Of a stretch of 64,000 nucleotides of DNA, positions 7,790-17,578 are shown one piece after another; the stretch's first letter is position 1, and every line of letters begins with the position of its first letter. The stretch lies in assembly GCF_900156605.1 (NCBI RefSeq), contig NZ_FTOA01000011.1:22582-86581 (forward strand), read 5' to 3'. The DNA is from Insolitispirillum peregrinum. Its GTDB lineage: Bacteria; Pseudomonadota; Alphaproteobacteria; Rhodospirillales; Rhodospirillaceae. Both the position numbers and the translations under genes were made by a program. The notes beneath the pieces were generated by a model that saw nothing but the letters and a program-made list of their open reading frames with translations, was not told where the DNA came from and did no database searches.

Positions 7790-9227
7790 GCCGACACAGC
7801 GCCCACAGGAACCGTGAGTTGGTAGAGACATAGCGCGGCCCCAGCCGGGCAGGTTCCTGCATCAAGCGATAGAACCACTCCATCCCGCATTTTTGCACCC
7901 ACAGCGGTGCCCGCCGTCGATCCCCCACCAGCACATCCAGTGAGCCCCCCACCCCAAACGCGAACGGGATGCCGGTCTGGCGGTGGATTTTCTCCAGAAA
8001 CAGATCCTGCCGGGGATAGGGTAAAGCCACAATCAGACAGTCGGCTCCGCTGGCTGCCGCTTGCTGCGCGACCTCCTGATCCTGCCCGGCGGAAAAATAG
8101 CCATCGTGCCACCCGGCAATCTGCAAGGCCGGATGGCGCAAGCGCAAACACTGCACCGCCCGCTCCATGACCTCGGCACGGGCTCCGATCAGATAGGGCC
8201 GCCATCCCTGTTCTGCACAGCGAGCCATCACCACCGTCAGCAGGTCAACGCCGGTGGTGCGCTCGCGCACCTCGTTGCCTAACCATTGCAGTCCCCACAA
8301 CACACCCATCCCGTCGACCACCGCCGCATCGGCGGTCAGGAGAGCGTGCCGGAAATCCGCATCCCCCCATGCTTCCACCACTTTGGCGACATTCAGATCA
8401 GCGACACGGAAAAAGCGGCGGGTTCGCATCGCCTCCACCCCGGCCGCGACCAACGACGCCATCGTCCAATGGGTTTCAAACGGAATTCCCCAATAAAAGG
8501 CCCGCTGATCCTCGCTGGACAGCAAGCGGTCCCATTCGACTCCCGGCCTTGACGGCAGCCGGTGCGGCAGATCGACCAGAGAACGCCCGCCCTGAGAGCT
8601 GTCGTGAGACTCAGCGTCACGAACAGCTTCTTGCCACAGATGCCCCGCCAGTCTGGCCTGCCCGGCTTTGGCCGGGATTCCCCGCAGCCCGGCGGCGTTC
8701 AGGGCCCAGCCTAACGATGCCGACGTCAAGCGCAGCAGGCTATCAGCCTCACCGTCGCTCACCTCGATCACCAGCCGCCCCTGTGGTGCCAGCACGCGCG
8801 CCAGTTGGCGCACCAAAGACAGCGGTTCAGGCACAACGTCGAGGCTGTCCATCAGCAGGATCAGATCAAAAGGCCCGGCGGCAACCACCTCGGCCCACGG
8901 CAAGGCATCGCCGCGAATCAGGATTGCCTGCGGGCAGAGGGTCGCCAGCGCGGCCAACAATGCCCCCCCTGCCGGAGCCGCATCCAGAATCCGGGGCTTT
9001 GCAGGCAGGTCGGCCGCCAGCGCCAGCGCCCGCCGCCATGCCCTTTGCGGCAACCGCTGTTCATTCTCCGCCCTTGGCTGCCCCGGTTGAGCCAGCGGAA
9101 CAGGGTCACGATAGACAGCACCACAGGTGCCACAGGTCACCCAGCCCTGACCGGCTTGCCCGGTGCTGGTACCACACAGCCGACACAGCCCCCCCATCAG
9201 CCCGGCCTGATCTCCTGCCCTGTTCAT
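7764..9227 (-). CDS. Fusion: zinc ribbon + degenerate methyltransferase + WecG/TagA/CpsF glycosyltransferase
   Basis: The C-terminal half (about residues 250-480) is a GT26 family transferase. It has the hallmark sequence FRVADLNVAKVVEAW, then VDGMGVLW, R-T-T-G-V-D-L, a conserved Y-L-I-G-A and the terminal FGVGGSLDVLVGD. Such enzymes add a sugar (often N-acetylmannosaminuronate or similar) to an undecaprenyl-linked acceptor on the cytoplasmic face. The N-terminal half holds a CxxC...CxxC ribbon (C15, C18, C32, C35) and a class-I methyltransferase-like fold (77-160) whose glycine motif is eroded to LDAAPAGG, so it may be inactive. ATG at 9227 overlaps the preceding stop (ATGA). Fourth gene of the leftward operon 12211-7764. 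Confidence 0.85.
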   Translation of the reverse strand: MNRAGDQAGLMGGLCRLCGTSTGQAGQGWVTCGTCGAVYRDPVPLAQPGQPRAENEQRLPQRAWRRALALAADLPAKPRILDAAPAGGALLAALATLCPQAILIRGDALPWAEVVAAGPFDLILLMDSLDVVPEPLSLVRQLARVLAPQGRLVIEVSDGEADSLLRLTSASLGWALNAAGLRGIPAKAGQARLAGHLWQEAVRDAESHDSSQGGRSLVDLPHRLPSRPGVEWDRLLSSEDQRAFYWGIPFETHWTMASLVAAGVEAMRTRRFFRVADLNVAKVVEAWGDADFRHALLTADAAVVDGMGVLWGLQWLGNEVRERTTGVDLLTVVMARCAEQGWRPYLIGARAEVMERAVQCLRLRHPALQIAGWHDGYFSAGQDQEVAQQAAASGADCLIVALPYPRQDLFLEKIHRQTGIPFAFGVGGSLDVLVGDRRRAPLWVQKCGMEWFYRLMQEPARLGPRYVSTNSRFLWALCRLRLARRTG

Positions 9228-10720
9228 GATGTTCCTTCAATCACCGGGTCCAGCACCAGATGGTTTGCCGAAACCCGGTCAAAGCTGTTATCGCGGATCA
9301 ACAGATCCTCGACCTGCAACCGCTGGAGTGCTGGCGGCAGAATGGCCCGGATCAAGGGCTGGCCGTCTTCACCACAGCGTTCAAAACGGTTCCGGTCGAT
9401 TTCAAGGCCGCGCAAAACCGACTGCGGACGGTCCCCCACCGCCAGCTCCAACGGCTTTGCCAGTCCGCTGAAGACGTTATCCCGCACCCGCACGGCACTG
9501 GCATCAACCACCCGCACACCGGTGCGCCGCATGTCGCCGCCATCACCGCCATCCAGCCGGTTGCCCTGCACGGTGATCGCCCGGCTTCCCCGGTCCACCG
9601 CAATCGCCCGTGCCATACCCTGCACGATGTTGTCGCTGATGATCACCGCGTCGATGGTCTGCGGGTGGGCAAAATTCAGCAGGACAATGCCACTCAGAGT
9701 CGGCTCGCGGCTGGTGCTGCTCAACACGTTGCCCTGCACAACGCCATGACGGCTGCCATCGCGCAGCAAAATGCCCGAGCTGTTGGCAATCGCGGCATCA
9801 AAATGCACGGTGTTGTTGGCGATGACAAAATCCTCGACCCAGTTCAGCTCAATCGCCGCATCAACCAGCGTTGCGAACTCAAAGCGGTTGCCGCTGATCT
9901 CGACATGACGCAACACGGTATGCGGGCTACCGCCCAGAATATAGATGGCGTTCTGCACCTTCACCGAGCCGACCACACCGGAAAAGCTGTTGCCGACCAC
10001 CCGGATACCGCCCCCCATGGCAGGCTCCTGACTGCTGGTGGCGCTGGCGATATACAGTCCGGGGACATTGCTGTTATCGGCAAAAACGCAGTCTTCGATC
10101 AGCAGGTCCTGCACGCTCTGCCCCCCGGAAACCTCGGGACGCGGGCCGAGCATCACCCCACCGCCACCGCTATGCCCGTCGCCGCCATGCTCAAAACGGC
10201 AGCGCCGGAGGGCGACAGTGCGCAAGGCCGTCCGCAGGTGCAAAAGAAAGCCTTCCTGCCCCGAACGCGACACCACCAGTTGCCGTCCCCGGTTGCCGCG
10301 AAATCCCAAATCCTGCACGGCCAGATCCTGCAAAATCCCGGACGGGTCGGCATTGACCAGATTAAAGGGCTTTTCGGTTCCCGGACCATCGGCAATCAGG
10401 ACCGAGCGCGCTGCCCCGTCCCCCTGCCAGCATTGCCCCGACCGTGCCACCAGCGGAGCCGTCAGGCGATATTGCCCGGCAGGGAACACCAGCCGTGCCG
10501 CCCCGGACTCGATCGCCCGCTGTAAAGCCGCCGTATCATCGTGTTCGCCGTCACCTTTGGCCCCAAAGGCCCGGACAGAAGCCCCCTGCCCGTTATCAGA
10601 CGGCAACAGCAGGCGCGCCACCCCACCCCCGGCAAGCCCCCCGGCTGCGGTTGCGGCCAGCAGTCGCAAAAAGCGGCGACGCCCCAAACGGCGGATCAGG
10701 CGGCGAGCCGGGTGCGCCAC
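9224..10720 (-). CDS. Tat-exported right-handed beta-helix protein (pectate-lyase-3 superfamily)
   Basis: A 498-residue protein with a twin-arginine signal (GRRRFLRLLA near residues 13-22, then a hydrophobic A/G/L stretch). The mature part begins with VRAFGAKGDGEHDDTAALQ, the usual opening of pectate-lyase-superfamily beta-helices, followed by repeated N-x-I/V-x-G-N-x-F/V rungs. In polysaccharide loci such proteins are often lyases or epimerases acting on the polymer in the periplasm. Catalytic residues cannot be assigned. It starts at GTG 10720, overlapping the epimerase gene by 25 bp, which suggests translational coupling. Confidence 0.8.
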   Translation of the reverse strand: MAHPARRLIRRLGRRRFLRLLAATAAGGLAGGGVARLLLPSDNGQGASVRAFGAKGDGEHDDTAALQRAIESGAARLVFPAGQYRLTAPLVARSGQCWQGDGAARSVLIADGPGTEKPFNLVNADPSGILQDLAVQDLGFRGNRGRQLVVSRSGQEGFLLHLRTALRTVALRRCRFEHGGDGHSGGGGVMLGPRPEVSGGQSVQDLLIEDCVFADNSNVPGLYIASATSSQEPAMGGGIRVVGNSFSGVVGSVKVQNAIYILGGSPHTVLRHVEISGNRFEFATLVDAAIELNWVEDFVIANNTVHFDAAIANSSGILLRDGSRHGVVQGNVLSSTSREPTLSGIVLLNFAHPQTIDAVIISDNIVQGMARAIAVDRGSRAITVQGNRLDGGDGGDMRRTGVRVVDASAVRVRDNVFSGLAKPLELAVGDRPQSVLRGLEIDRNRFERCGEDGQPLIRAILPPALQRLQVEDLLIRDNSFDRVSANHLVLDPVIEGTS

Positions 10721-11667
10721 GAAGCAACAATCGCTGCGATGCTGTCGTCCAGATCGCGTTCTGCCTTCCAGCCCAGCAGCCTTTCAGCCTTGGCCGGGTT
10801 GCCCAACTGGCTCGGACGGTCGACCGCCCGCCGCAGCGCAGGGTCACTGGTCACCGTCGCCCGCAGCCCGCGATGGGCAGCCAGACGCAGGGCAATATCT
10901 TCGGCGGTGTAATCCTGCCCCCGGCAAAGATTGACCACCTCCAGCGACAGCTCCGCTCCCAAGGACCGGTTGGCCAGCGCCTGCAACCCCGCCGCCATGT
11001 CCCGCACATCGACAAAATCACGGCGACGATCAAGATTGCCCATCGTCAGCACCAGATCGTTGCCCTGTGCCGCATCCAGACGGCGCAGAATATCGGGGAT
11101 CAAATGACCATTCGGATCATTCGGACCGATCACGTTGAACATGCGGGCAATCGAGCCATGGCCCTTGCCCGCCCGTACCCAGGCGGTCAACTGGTGTTCA
11201 TTGGCTGCCTTGGAGGCAGCATAGACATCGCACGGCCCCAGACGGCTGTTTTCGTCCAGCGGACCATCGTGCCAGTCATAGACCGCCCCGCTGGACGCCA
11301 GCACCACATGCCTGCATCCAGCCTCGGCGCAGGCATCCAGTACCGACTGAAAGCCCATCACATTGACTTCGGTGGCCAGAAACGGATTGGTCTCACAGGT
11401 CGGAATGTGGTGGATCGCGGCCAGATGGATCACCGTTGCCGGGCGATGACGGAGCAGAATGTCCTTCATCGCCTGACGGTCACGGATATCAGCCTGACAG
11501 GGCACGCACCTGTCCGACGCCTCTGGCAAGGTGCGGGCAACGGACAGGTCGTCCACCACCACCACCGGCCTGACCTGCTGGATCAGGCTGGCCAGCGGCG
11601 TCCCGACGAACCCCGCCCCGCCGGTGATCAGAACCGGAGCGTGATCAGAAGTGGCGTTCGGTAACAC
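10696..11667 (-). CDS. NAD-dependent epimerase/dehydratase (nucleotide-sugar SDR)
   Basis: An extended short-chain dehydrogenase acting on a nucleotide sugar. It shows the Rossmann motif TGGAGFVG, acidic residues at the end of strand 2 (VVVDDLS) and the catalytic set ASSGAVYDW ... YAASKAANE (Ser, Tyr-x3-Lys). The substrate is probably a UDP- or GDP-hexose feeding the polymer. I start it at GTG 11667, preceded by GGGGGAC at about 8 nt spacing, which gives 323 residues and a normal N-terminus; the open frame runs to 11796 but the extra part is unlike any epimerase. It overlaps the OPX gene by 23 bp and the next gene by 25 bp. Confidence 0.88.
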   Translation of the reverse strand: MLPNATSDHAPVLITGGAGFVGTPLASLIQQVRPVVVVDDLSVARTLPEASDRCVPCQADIRDRQAMKDILLRHRPATVIHLAAIHHIPTCETNPFLATEVNVMGFQSVLDACAEAGCRHVVLASSGAVYDWHDGPLDENSRLGPCDVYAASKAANEHQLTAWVRAGKGHGSIARMFNVIGPNDPNGHLIPDILRRLDAAQGNDLVLTMGNLDRRRDFVDVRDMAAGLQALANRSLGAELSLEVVNLCRGQDYTAEDIALRLAAHRGLRATVTSDPALRRAVDRPSQLGNPAKAERLLGWKAERDLDDSIAAIVASWRTRLAA

Positions 11668-12211
11668 GAATGATGTCCCCCGGCAGAATCGGCGTCCGCT
11701 CGATGGCGCGGAATTCCTGCTCGCGGCCATCAACGATGCGCAACAGAATGACTTCCTCCTCGCGGGCACGGTAATCATAGCCACCAGCGCGGGCAATGGC
11801 GGACAGAACGCTCATCCCCACCGTAAAGGTATACTCGCCCGGCTGCTTGACCTCACCCAGCACATAGAACGGCCGATAGGTCTGGACTTCGACCGTCACC
11901 TTGGGATCGCGCAGATAATTGCTGCGGATCAGGGCGTCCTGAATTTTTTCCGTCAGGGCGGCGGCGGTTCCGCCAGCCGCGCGGACCGTTCCGGCCAACG
12001 GCATGTTGATGTTGCCCGCCGAGTCAATCAGGTACTCGCTGGACAGGTTCTGTTCGTTAAACACCACCACGCGCACCCGGTTGCCCGGCTCCAGCTGATA
12101 GCGCTGGATAAAATCCCCCACGCTGTCAGGAGCGTTCACCGACGGCAGAGGGCGACCACTGCAGCCAGCAAGCATCAGAACCATTAACGCCAGAGTAGCA
12201 AAATAACGCAT
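11645..12211 (-). CDS. Polysaccharide export lipoprotein, OPX/Wza type
   Basis: Short outer-membrane polysaccharide exporter subunit of 188 residues. The lipoprotein signal ends in the lipobox LAGC (Cys17). Next is the Poly_export domain (YQLEPGNRVRVVVFNEQNLS, about 39-120), then one SLBB domain starting at FYVLGEVKQPGEY. Like other short OPX proteins it lacks the Wza C-terminal transmembrane helix and would need a separate barrel, for which the protein at 4102-5436 is a candidate. It is the first gene of the leftward operon running to 7764. Confidence 0.93.
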   Translation of the reverse strand: MRYFATLALMVLMLAGCSGRPLPSVNAPDSVGDFIQRYQLEPGNRVRVVVFNEQNLSSEYLIDSAGNINMPLAGTVRAAGGTAAALTEKIQDALIRSNYLRDPKVTVEVQTYRPFYVLGEVKQPGEYTFTVGMSVLSAIARAGGYDYRAREEEVILLRIVDGREQEFRAIERTPILPGDIIRVTERHF

Positions 12212-12300
12212 GAGCTGTTCGTTCCTAAAGGTTCATTGCCGAAGCATTTCGTGCCACTATATCGGCATCCCCCGATCCTGAGAAGCTGTGCCAGCACGCC

Positions 12301-13116
12301 ATGTTGTCCTTTTTAAAACGGTTCCTGTCACCTTCGGCATCCGCCGACCCTGCAACCATTCCAGAGTCCCATCAGGTCTACGCCCCGCGCAAGACCACCC
12401 TCTACGCCTTTGGGGACATTCACGGGCAAATCAGACAACTGCAACAAGCTATTGATTCCATAGTGAAATACGCGGAAGACGATCGCTCTGCGCACTACAG
12501 ATCAAAGGTTGTCTTTCTAGGGGATTACGTGGACCGTGGAGAAGACAGCCGCGCCGTCCTTGATGGCCTGATGCGCTTGCCGACCATTCACCCACAGATT
12601 GACTGGATTTTTCTGGCTGGCAATCATGAGGTGGTCATGCAGGGGTTTCTGACGGCTCCACAGGACCATTTGCTATGGCTGGAGTATGGCGGCTGTGAAA
12701 CATTGGCCAGCTATGGCGTTGCCCCGCCAGCCAGCAACGCCCACCGCGACCTGATGGTCGCCCGCGACGCCTTTGCGCGTGCCCTGCCGCCTGCGCACCT
12801 GGCCTTTTTGCAATCAATGCCGATTCGGCATCTGGCCGGAGACTATCTGTTCGTCCATGCCGGCCTGCGCCCCGGCATCCCGCTGGATCGCCAAAGCCAG
12901 GAAGACATGCAGTGGATTCGGGGGGATTTTCTCGAACAGCCCTATTGGCACGGCAAGTGCGTCGTACACGGGCACACCATCGAGGCCCAGCCGACGGTTT
13001 TGCCGTGGCGGATCGGTCTGGACACCGGCGCCTACTCCGGCAGCCCGCTCAGTGGCATTCGCCTGCGGGACAACCAGCGGGAAGTCCTGTCGTTTCCCTG
13101 TCTCCGCCCGTTCTAG
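12301..13116 (+). CDS. Calcineurin-like metallophosphoesterase (PP2A/PrpA-like Ser/Thr phosphatase)
   Basis: Cytoplasmic protein phosphatase or bis-nucleoside tetraphosphatase-type enzyme of 271 residues. All metal-binding motifs are present: GDIHG, GDYVDRGED, GNHE, then HAG and VHGHT near the C-terminus, finishing with LDTGAYSG. It is divergent from the exopolysaccharide operon. Whether it reverses the BY-kinase is unknown: BY-kinases are normally reversed by LMW-PTP or PHP phosphatases. The stop TAG is followed by AGC of a dispersed repeat. Confidence 0.9.
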   Translation: MLSFLKRFLSPSASADPATIPESHQVYAPRKTTLYAFGDIHGQIRQLQQAIDSIVKYAEDDRSAHYRSKVVFLGDYVDRGEDSRAVLDGLMRLPTIHPQIDWIFLAGNHEVVMQGFLTAPQDHLLWLEYGGCETLASYGVAPPASNAHRDLMVARDAFARALPPAHLAFLQSMPIRHLAGDYLFVHAGLRPGIPLDRQSQEDMQWIRGDFLEQPYWHGKCVVHGHTIEAQPTVLPWRIGLDTGAYSGSPLSGIRLRDNQREVLSFPCLRPF

Positions 13117-13241
13117 AGCAAATCCCGAGCAGATGGACACATCTGCGACGACGTATTTGCTTAAATAGCAAGTCATTAGAGCATTTGTCGTGATCCTTGG
13201 AGACCGAGAAATGCTCTAGAGAAGTGTGGGTCAAATATGAC

Positions 13242-13437
13242 CACAGTACAGGGCAAACAGAAAACAAGATTATGGAGCGCTGCTCCAAACCTCGCTGGGG
13301 CCGACCGGCCCCAGACCCCATTCCTTTGATCATAAAAGAAAAAATGGGGGTTCGGGGCCTCAGGCCCCGAGCAGGTCCGGGCGGCAGCCCGTTCTTGTTT
13401 TCAAACTGTGGTGTCCTGCGAAACAGGACGCCACAGG
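13242..13437. repeat. Dispersed repeat family C, copy 1 (MITE-like), in a 400 bp repeat-filled gap
   Basis: Family C is a roughly 175-195 bp element. Its inner landmarks are ATGGAGCGCTGCTCCA, paired GGGGCC/GGCCCC hairpins, AAAATGGGGGTTCGGGG and GGGCGGCAGCCCG. In the best copy (22048-22223) the ends are imperfect inverted repeats, CACAGTACACGACA and TGTCGTGTCCTGTG. Here the left end reads CACAGTACAGGGCA. The rest of 13117-13519 holds another palindromic piece (AGAGCATTTGTC...GAGAAATGCTCT, 13178-13220) and no gene. Confidence 0.8.
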
Positions 13438-13519
13438 ATACGACCGGAAGGAAACCCGGCAGACATGACTGTGGGGCCAAAGCGGCCCCACAGCAGTATC
13501 ACAGAGAGAAACAAACGCC

Positions 13520-15820
13520 TTACGCCGGTTCGGCTTCGGTTTCCTTGGCCGCTGACGAAGACTTGCCAGCCGGGGAGATCACGAAGTCGAGCGCACCATC
13601 CTTGATGGTGATTTCGACGTGGCCGCCGTTGATCAGCTTGCCGAACAACAGTTCCTCGGCCAACGGGCGCTTGATGTTTTCCTGGATCACCCGCCCCAGC
13701 GGCCGAGCGCCCATCAGCTTGTCGTAGCCCTTTTCGGCCAGCCACTGGCGGGCTTCCGGGGTCAGCTCGACGGTGACATGGCGTTCGTTGAGCTGGACTT
13801 CCAGTTCCATCACGAACTTGTCGACCACCTTTTCGACCACTTCGATCGGCAGCGGGCCGAACGGGATGATCGCATCCAGACGGTTGCGGAATTCCGGGGT
13901 AAACAGGCGCTCGATCGCCGCACGATCTTCGCCAGTCCGGTTTTCCCGCATGAAGCCGATGGCGTTCTTGCTCATTTCCGACGCACCGGCGTTGGTGGTC
14001 ATGATCAGGATCACGTTACGGAAATCGACCTGCTTGCCGTTGTGGTCGGTCAGCTTGCCGTGGTCCATCACCTGCAACAGGATGTTGAACAGGTCCGGGT
14101 GGGCCTTTTCGATTTCGTCGAGCAGCAACACGCAGTGCGGATGCTGGTCAATGCCATCGGTCAGCAGGCCCCCCTGATCAAAGCCGACATAGCCCGGCGG
14201 GGCACCGATCAGGCGGGAAACGGTGTGCCGTTCCATGTATTCCGACATGTCAAAGCGCAGCAGTTCCACCCCCAGCGAGCGCGCCATCTGGCGGGCCACT
14301 TCGGTTTTGCCCACCCCGGTCGGGCCGGAGAACAGGTACGACCCGATCGGCTTGTCGCCAGTCCGCAGCCCGGCGCGAGCCAGCTTGATGGCACTGGACA
14401 GGGCCACAATGGCTTCGTCCTGCCCGAACACCATTGTCTTGAGGTCGCGTTCCAGGTTGCGCAGCGCCTCGCGGTCGTCGGTGGACACCGACTTTGGCGG
14501 GATGCGGGCGATCTTGGCCACCACGTCTTCGATATCCTTGACCGTGACGGTCTTCCGCCGCTTGCTTTCCGGCAACAGCATCCGGGCCGCGCCGACTTCG
14601 TCGATCACGTCGATGGCCTTGTCAGGCAGCTTGCGGTCGCCGATGTACTTGGCCGACAGCTCGACAGCCGAACGGATGGCTTCGGCGGTGTATTTGACGT
14701 TGTGGTGTTCTTCGTAATAGGGCTTCAGGCCGCGCAGGATTTTGACGGTATCTTCGATCGACGGTTCGGGGACGTCGATTTTCTGGAACCGGCGCACCAG
14801 CGCGCGGTCCTTTTCAAAGTGGCTGCGGAATTCCTTGTAGGTGGTCGAGCCGATGCAACGGATGGCCCCCGACGCCAGCGCCGGTTTCAGCAGGTTCGAG
14901 GCATCCATTGATCCGCCCGAGGTCGCCCCGGCACCGATCACCGTATGGATTTCGTCGATGAACAGGACGGCGTTCGGCATCGCCTCCAGTTCCTTCATCA
15001 CCTGCTTCAGGCGTTCTTCAAAGTCACCGCGATAGCGGGTTCCGGCCAGCAGGGTGCCCATATCGAGCGAATAGATGATCGCATCCAGCAGCACTTCCGG
15101 GACTTCGCCCTGCACGATCCGGCGGGCCAGACCTTCGGCAATCGCGGTCTTGCCGACGCCGGGATCACCGACGTACAGCGGATTGTTTTTCGACCGGCGG
15201 CACAGCACCTGAATGGTGCGTTCGACCTCGGCTTCACGCCCGATCAACGGGTCGATCTTGCCTTCGGTGGCCTTGCGGTTGAGGTTGACGCAATAGGCGT
15301 CCAGAGCTTCCTGACCTTTTTTCACGACTTCCTCCTCCGCCGACCCTTCCTCGGCACCATGCACGGTGCGGGATTCGGTGAAACCGGGGCGTTTTGCGAT
15401 GCCGTGTGAAATGAAATTCACCGCATCCAGACGCGTCATGTCCTGTTGGCGCAGGAAATAAACCGCATGGCTCTCCCGTTCAGAGAACAGGGCTACCAGG
15501 ATATTGGCACCGGTGACTTCCTCGCGGCCCGACGACTGCACATGGATCGCCGCACGCTGCACCACCCGCTGGAAACCAGCGGTCGGTGTCGGATCGCCCG
15601 CCGTCGGTGACGACAGGCCGGAAAGTTCGGTTTCAATGAAGCGGCGCAGGTCAGCGCCGAGCTTTTCCAGGTCAACCCCGCAGGCACGCATGACCGCCAG
15701 AGCGTCAGGGTCCTCGACCAGAGCCAGCAGCAGGTGTTCAAGGGTCACATACTCGTGCGACCGTTCGCCAGCCAGCGACAGGGCCTTGTGGAGCGTCTTT
15801 TCCAGATTCCGGGACAACAT
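13520..15820 (-). CDS. clpA: ATP-dependent Clp protease ATP-binding subunit ClpA
   Basis: AAA+ unfoldase that feeds substrates, including N-degron proteins delivered by ClpS, to ClpP. It is 766 residues long, as in other ClpA proteins. The order is an N-domain with two Clp repeats ([14 protein letters not shown] onwards), AAA1 with Walker [11 protein letters not shown], and AAA2 with [10 protein letters not shown]. The ClpP-docking loop reads NAIGFMREN, with IGF in place of the usual IGL. I start at ATG 15820 because family members begin here and GAGGGG lies 9 nt upstream; a TTG at 15850 is an alternative. clpS lies 245 bp upstream on the same strand. Confidence 0.96.
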   Translation of the reverse strand: MLSRNLEKTLHKALSLAGERSHEYVTLEHLLLALVEDPDALAVMRACGVDLEKLGADLRRFIETELSGLSSPTAGDPTPTAGFQRVVQRAAIHVQSSGREEVTGANILVALFSERESHAVYFLRQQDMTRLDAVNFISHGIAKRPGFTESRTVHGAEEGSAEEEVVKKGQEALDAYCVNLNRKATEGKIDPLIGREAEVERTIQVLCRRSKNNPLYVGDPGVGKTAIAEGLARRIVQGEVPEVLLDAIIYSLDMGTLLAGTRYRGDFEERLKQVMKELEAMPNAVLFIDEIHTVIGAGATSGGSMDASNLLKPALASGAIRCIGSTTYKEFRSHFEKDRALVRRFQKIDVPEPSIEDTVKILRGLKPYYEEHHNVKYTAEAIRSAVELSAKYIGDRKLPDKAIDVIDEVGAARMLLPESKRRKTVTVKDIEDVVAKIARIPPKSVSTDDREALRNLERDLKTMVFGQDEAIVALSSAIKLARAGLRTGDKPIGSYLFSGPTGVGKTEVARQMARSLGVELLRFDMSEYMERHTVSRLIGAPPGYVGFDQGGLLTDGIDQHPHCVLLLDEIEKAHPDLFNILLQVMDHGKLTDHNGKQVDFRNVILIMTTNAGASEMSKNAIGFMRENRTGEDRAAIERLFTPEFRNRLDAIIPFGPLPIEVVEKVVDKFVMELEVQLNERHVTVELTPEARQWLAEKGYDKLMGARPLGRVIQENIKRPLAEELLFGKLINGGHVEITIKDGALDFVISPAGKSSSAAKETEAEPA

Positions 15821-16065
15821 CTGTCGGTACCCCTCTGCCGTTATTGCCAAGCAAGTGTATCAACGCTTGTGGGACAGTTTCGATTGAAGCAAAGTGCGTG
15901 CCAGTCTCTGGAGCCAGAAACGGCGGGTGCGGTCGCCACCGTACACATCACATTACCACACACATCATCCAAGGGCTGTTCTTCAGACGATGAGTTCTGT
16001 CGAACCGATTGAAAAACAACCCTTCTGTCTCAAAAACAGCGTCAGGGGGAGACGCCCGGACAGTT

Positions 16066-16389
16066 TTAGTCTTTTTCGATCGTACACTGCAGCGGGTGCT
16101 GATTCTGGCGGGCCAGATCCATCACCTGCATCACCTTGGTTTCAGCAACTTCATAGGTATAGACGCCACAGACCCCGACACCACGCTGATGAACATGCAT
16201 CATGATTTCGGTCGCCTCGTCACGGTTCTTGCTGAAAAACCGTTCCAGAACATGCACGACAAACTCCATTGGAGTATAGTCGTCGTTCAGCATCAACACC
16301 TTGTACATCGACGGCTTTTTGACGGTCGGGCGGGTCATCAACCCGGTACCAAAGCCGTTCTGGTCATCATCCTTGTCGTGGTCGCTCAT
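16066..16389 (-). CDS. clpS: ClpS adaptor
   Basis: Small cytoplasmic adaptor that binds N-terminal Phe/Leu/Trp/Tyr residues and hands N-degron substrates to ClpA. The 107 residues include an unstructured N-terminal extension and the conserved core [20 protein letters not shown], then the helix with H-V-H-Q-x-G and [11 protein letters not shown]. It sits immediately upstream of clpA. The 245 bp between the two holds no gene; clpA may have its own promoter. Confidence 0.96.
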   Translation of the reverse strand: MSDHDKDDDQNGFGTGLMTRPTVKKPSMYKVLMLNDDYTPMEFVVHVLERFFSKNRDEATEIMMHVHQRGVGVCGVYTYEVAETKVMQVMDLARQNQHPLQCTIEKD

Positions 16390-16851
16390 TGTGCTTTAAA
16401 CCTGTAAAAGACCCTCTGAAGCGTTCAGGGCATTTCTGCCCCTTGGCCGTGAAAGAAGACCCAAGTTTATGGGCTGCCTTGTCAGAACGCAAAGCCCGTC
16501 AACAGAGTGCCACATCTTTACGCCTCCTTTTTTTGGCCAGATCACCTGTTTGCCGGATTGTTCCGGTGACAGAGCCCCGTCGGTGACCGTGCAACCATCA
16601 GGCACGAATGCCAGAAAAGCGTGGCCAGAAAACCGTGGAAAGGGAGAGCGGGAAGCATAACCTTGTAATCATTCTATCACCAACATAGGACCGCAGCGCA
16701 GCAAGCGCGAGGGGCATATACTTAGGTGTTACCGAACCGACACGCCCTGTGTGGTTTTTGATCCACTCCCGGCCCTGTCCGAACGACCCATCGTTGCAAA
16801 ATGCGGAGCAGAGTGCACAAAAGTGGGTATGCCTCAGGCAAAATGATACTG
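16390..16851. other. Intergenic region without a recognisable gene
   Basis: About 460 bp between clpS and the phasin terminator. Short open frames here lack ribosome-binding sites and family resemblance. It must hold the clpS promoter. I see no tRNA, no dispersed repeat copy and no clear operator. Confidence 0.5.
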
Positions 16852-16883
16852 AAAAACCCCACACCATTTATGGATGTGGGGTT
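16852..16883 (-). terminator. Intrinsic terminator of the phasin gene
   Basis: Read leftwards, an AAACCCCACA / TGTGGGGTTT stem with an 11-12 nt loop runs into a run of five T. It begins about 33 bp past the phasin stop codon. Confidence 0.85.
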
Positions 16884-16916
16884 TCATGGTGGCGTGAGAC
16901 GCTCGCAGGGACTTTC

Positions 16917-17396
16917 TTAACGGGACAATGGCTTCATCAGCACCCGCAAGGTCTTTTCCACCTGCTGGTTCAGCGGCTGGGCCACCGCTTCGGCAACGTG
17001 CAGCGATTGTTGAGACAAACGAGCCCCCTCGCTCAGGGCCTGATCAACGCCGGAACGGGCAAAGGCCCGATTCATCGTCACCAGTTGATTCACGCTCTTG
17101 ACGGCCGTCGTTGCCTTGCCGTGGGCAACCGCCTTTTCAACGGACTCGTGCGCCAGTCCCATCATCGCCCGGCTCAGGCCCTGCATGCCTTTCATCCACT
17201 CGCTGCCAGCGGCCATAACGGCATCGGCCCCGTCTTTCGAGACGGCCATCACCTCGCCATAACGTGCCAGAGACTCTTCCCCGGCGTGCGCGCTGGCACG
17301 AGTCACCGTTTCCATCGCCTGCCGCGACGTTGACAGGGCGGTGTCCAGCATGGCGAGGGCATCAGCGGGAGACAGAATGGTTTTCCGGGTGGTCAT
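16917..17396 (-). CDS. Phasin family protein
   Basis: A 159-residue all-helical amphipathic protein of the phasin type that would coat polyhydroxyalkanoate granules. Heptad-like alanine-rich helices run throughout and the segment around SEWMKGMQGLSRAMMGLA is typical of phasin_2 proteins. The start ATG at 17396 is fixed by AGGAGG at 5 nt spacing; a TTG one codon earlier is in frame but less likely. It is monocistronic, with its own terminator at 16852-16883. No PHA synthase is in the window. Confidence 0.85.
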   Translation of the reverse strand: MTTRKTILSPADALAMLDTALSTSRQAMETVTRASAHAGEESLARYGEVMAVSKDGADAVMAAGSEWMKGMQGLSRAMMGLAHESVEKAVAHGKATTAVKSVNQLVTMNRAFARSGVDQALSEGARLSQQSLHVAEAVAQPLNQQVEKTLRVLMKPLSR

Positions 17397-17578
17397 CAAA
17401 TCCTCCTCTCGCCAGCGGCGGGGTGACGTGGTGAATGTTACGAGCGGTTATGAGCAAGCCGGGCGGCGCTGTCAACCATCCCTTGCGCTGCACAATCCAC
17501 AGGCATTCATGCGCAGCCACGCCCGTATTTGCGTCATATACACAGCAACAGATCGTGATGCGACGCAGGCTTCCTGCC

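Noticed and set aside
16390..16851. Possible small RNA between clpS and the phasin gene
   Set aside because: No promoter-hairpin-terminator arrangement beyond the phasin terminator.
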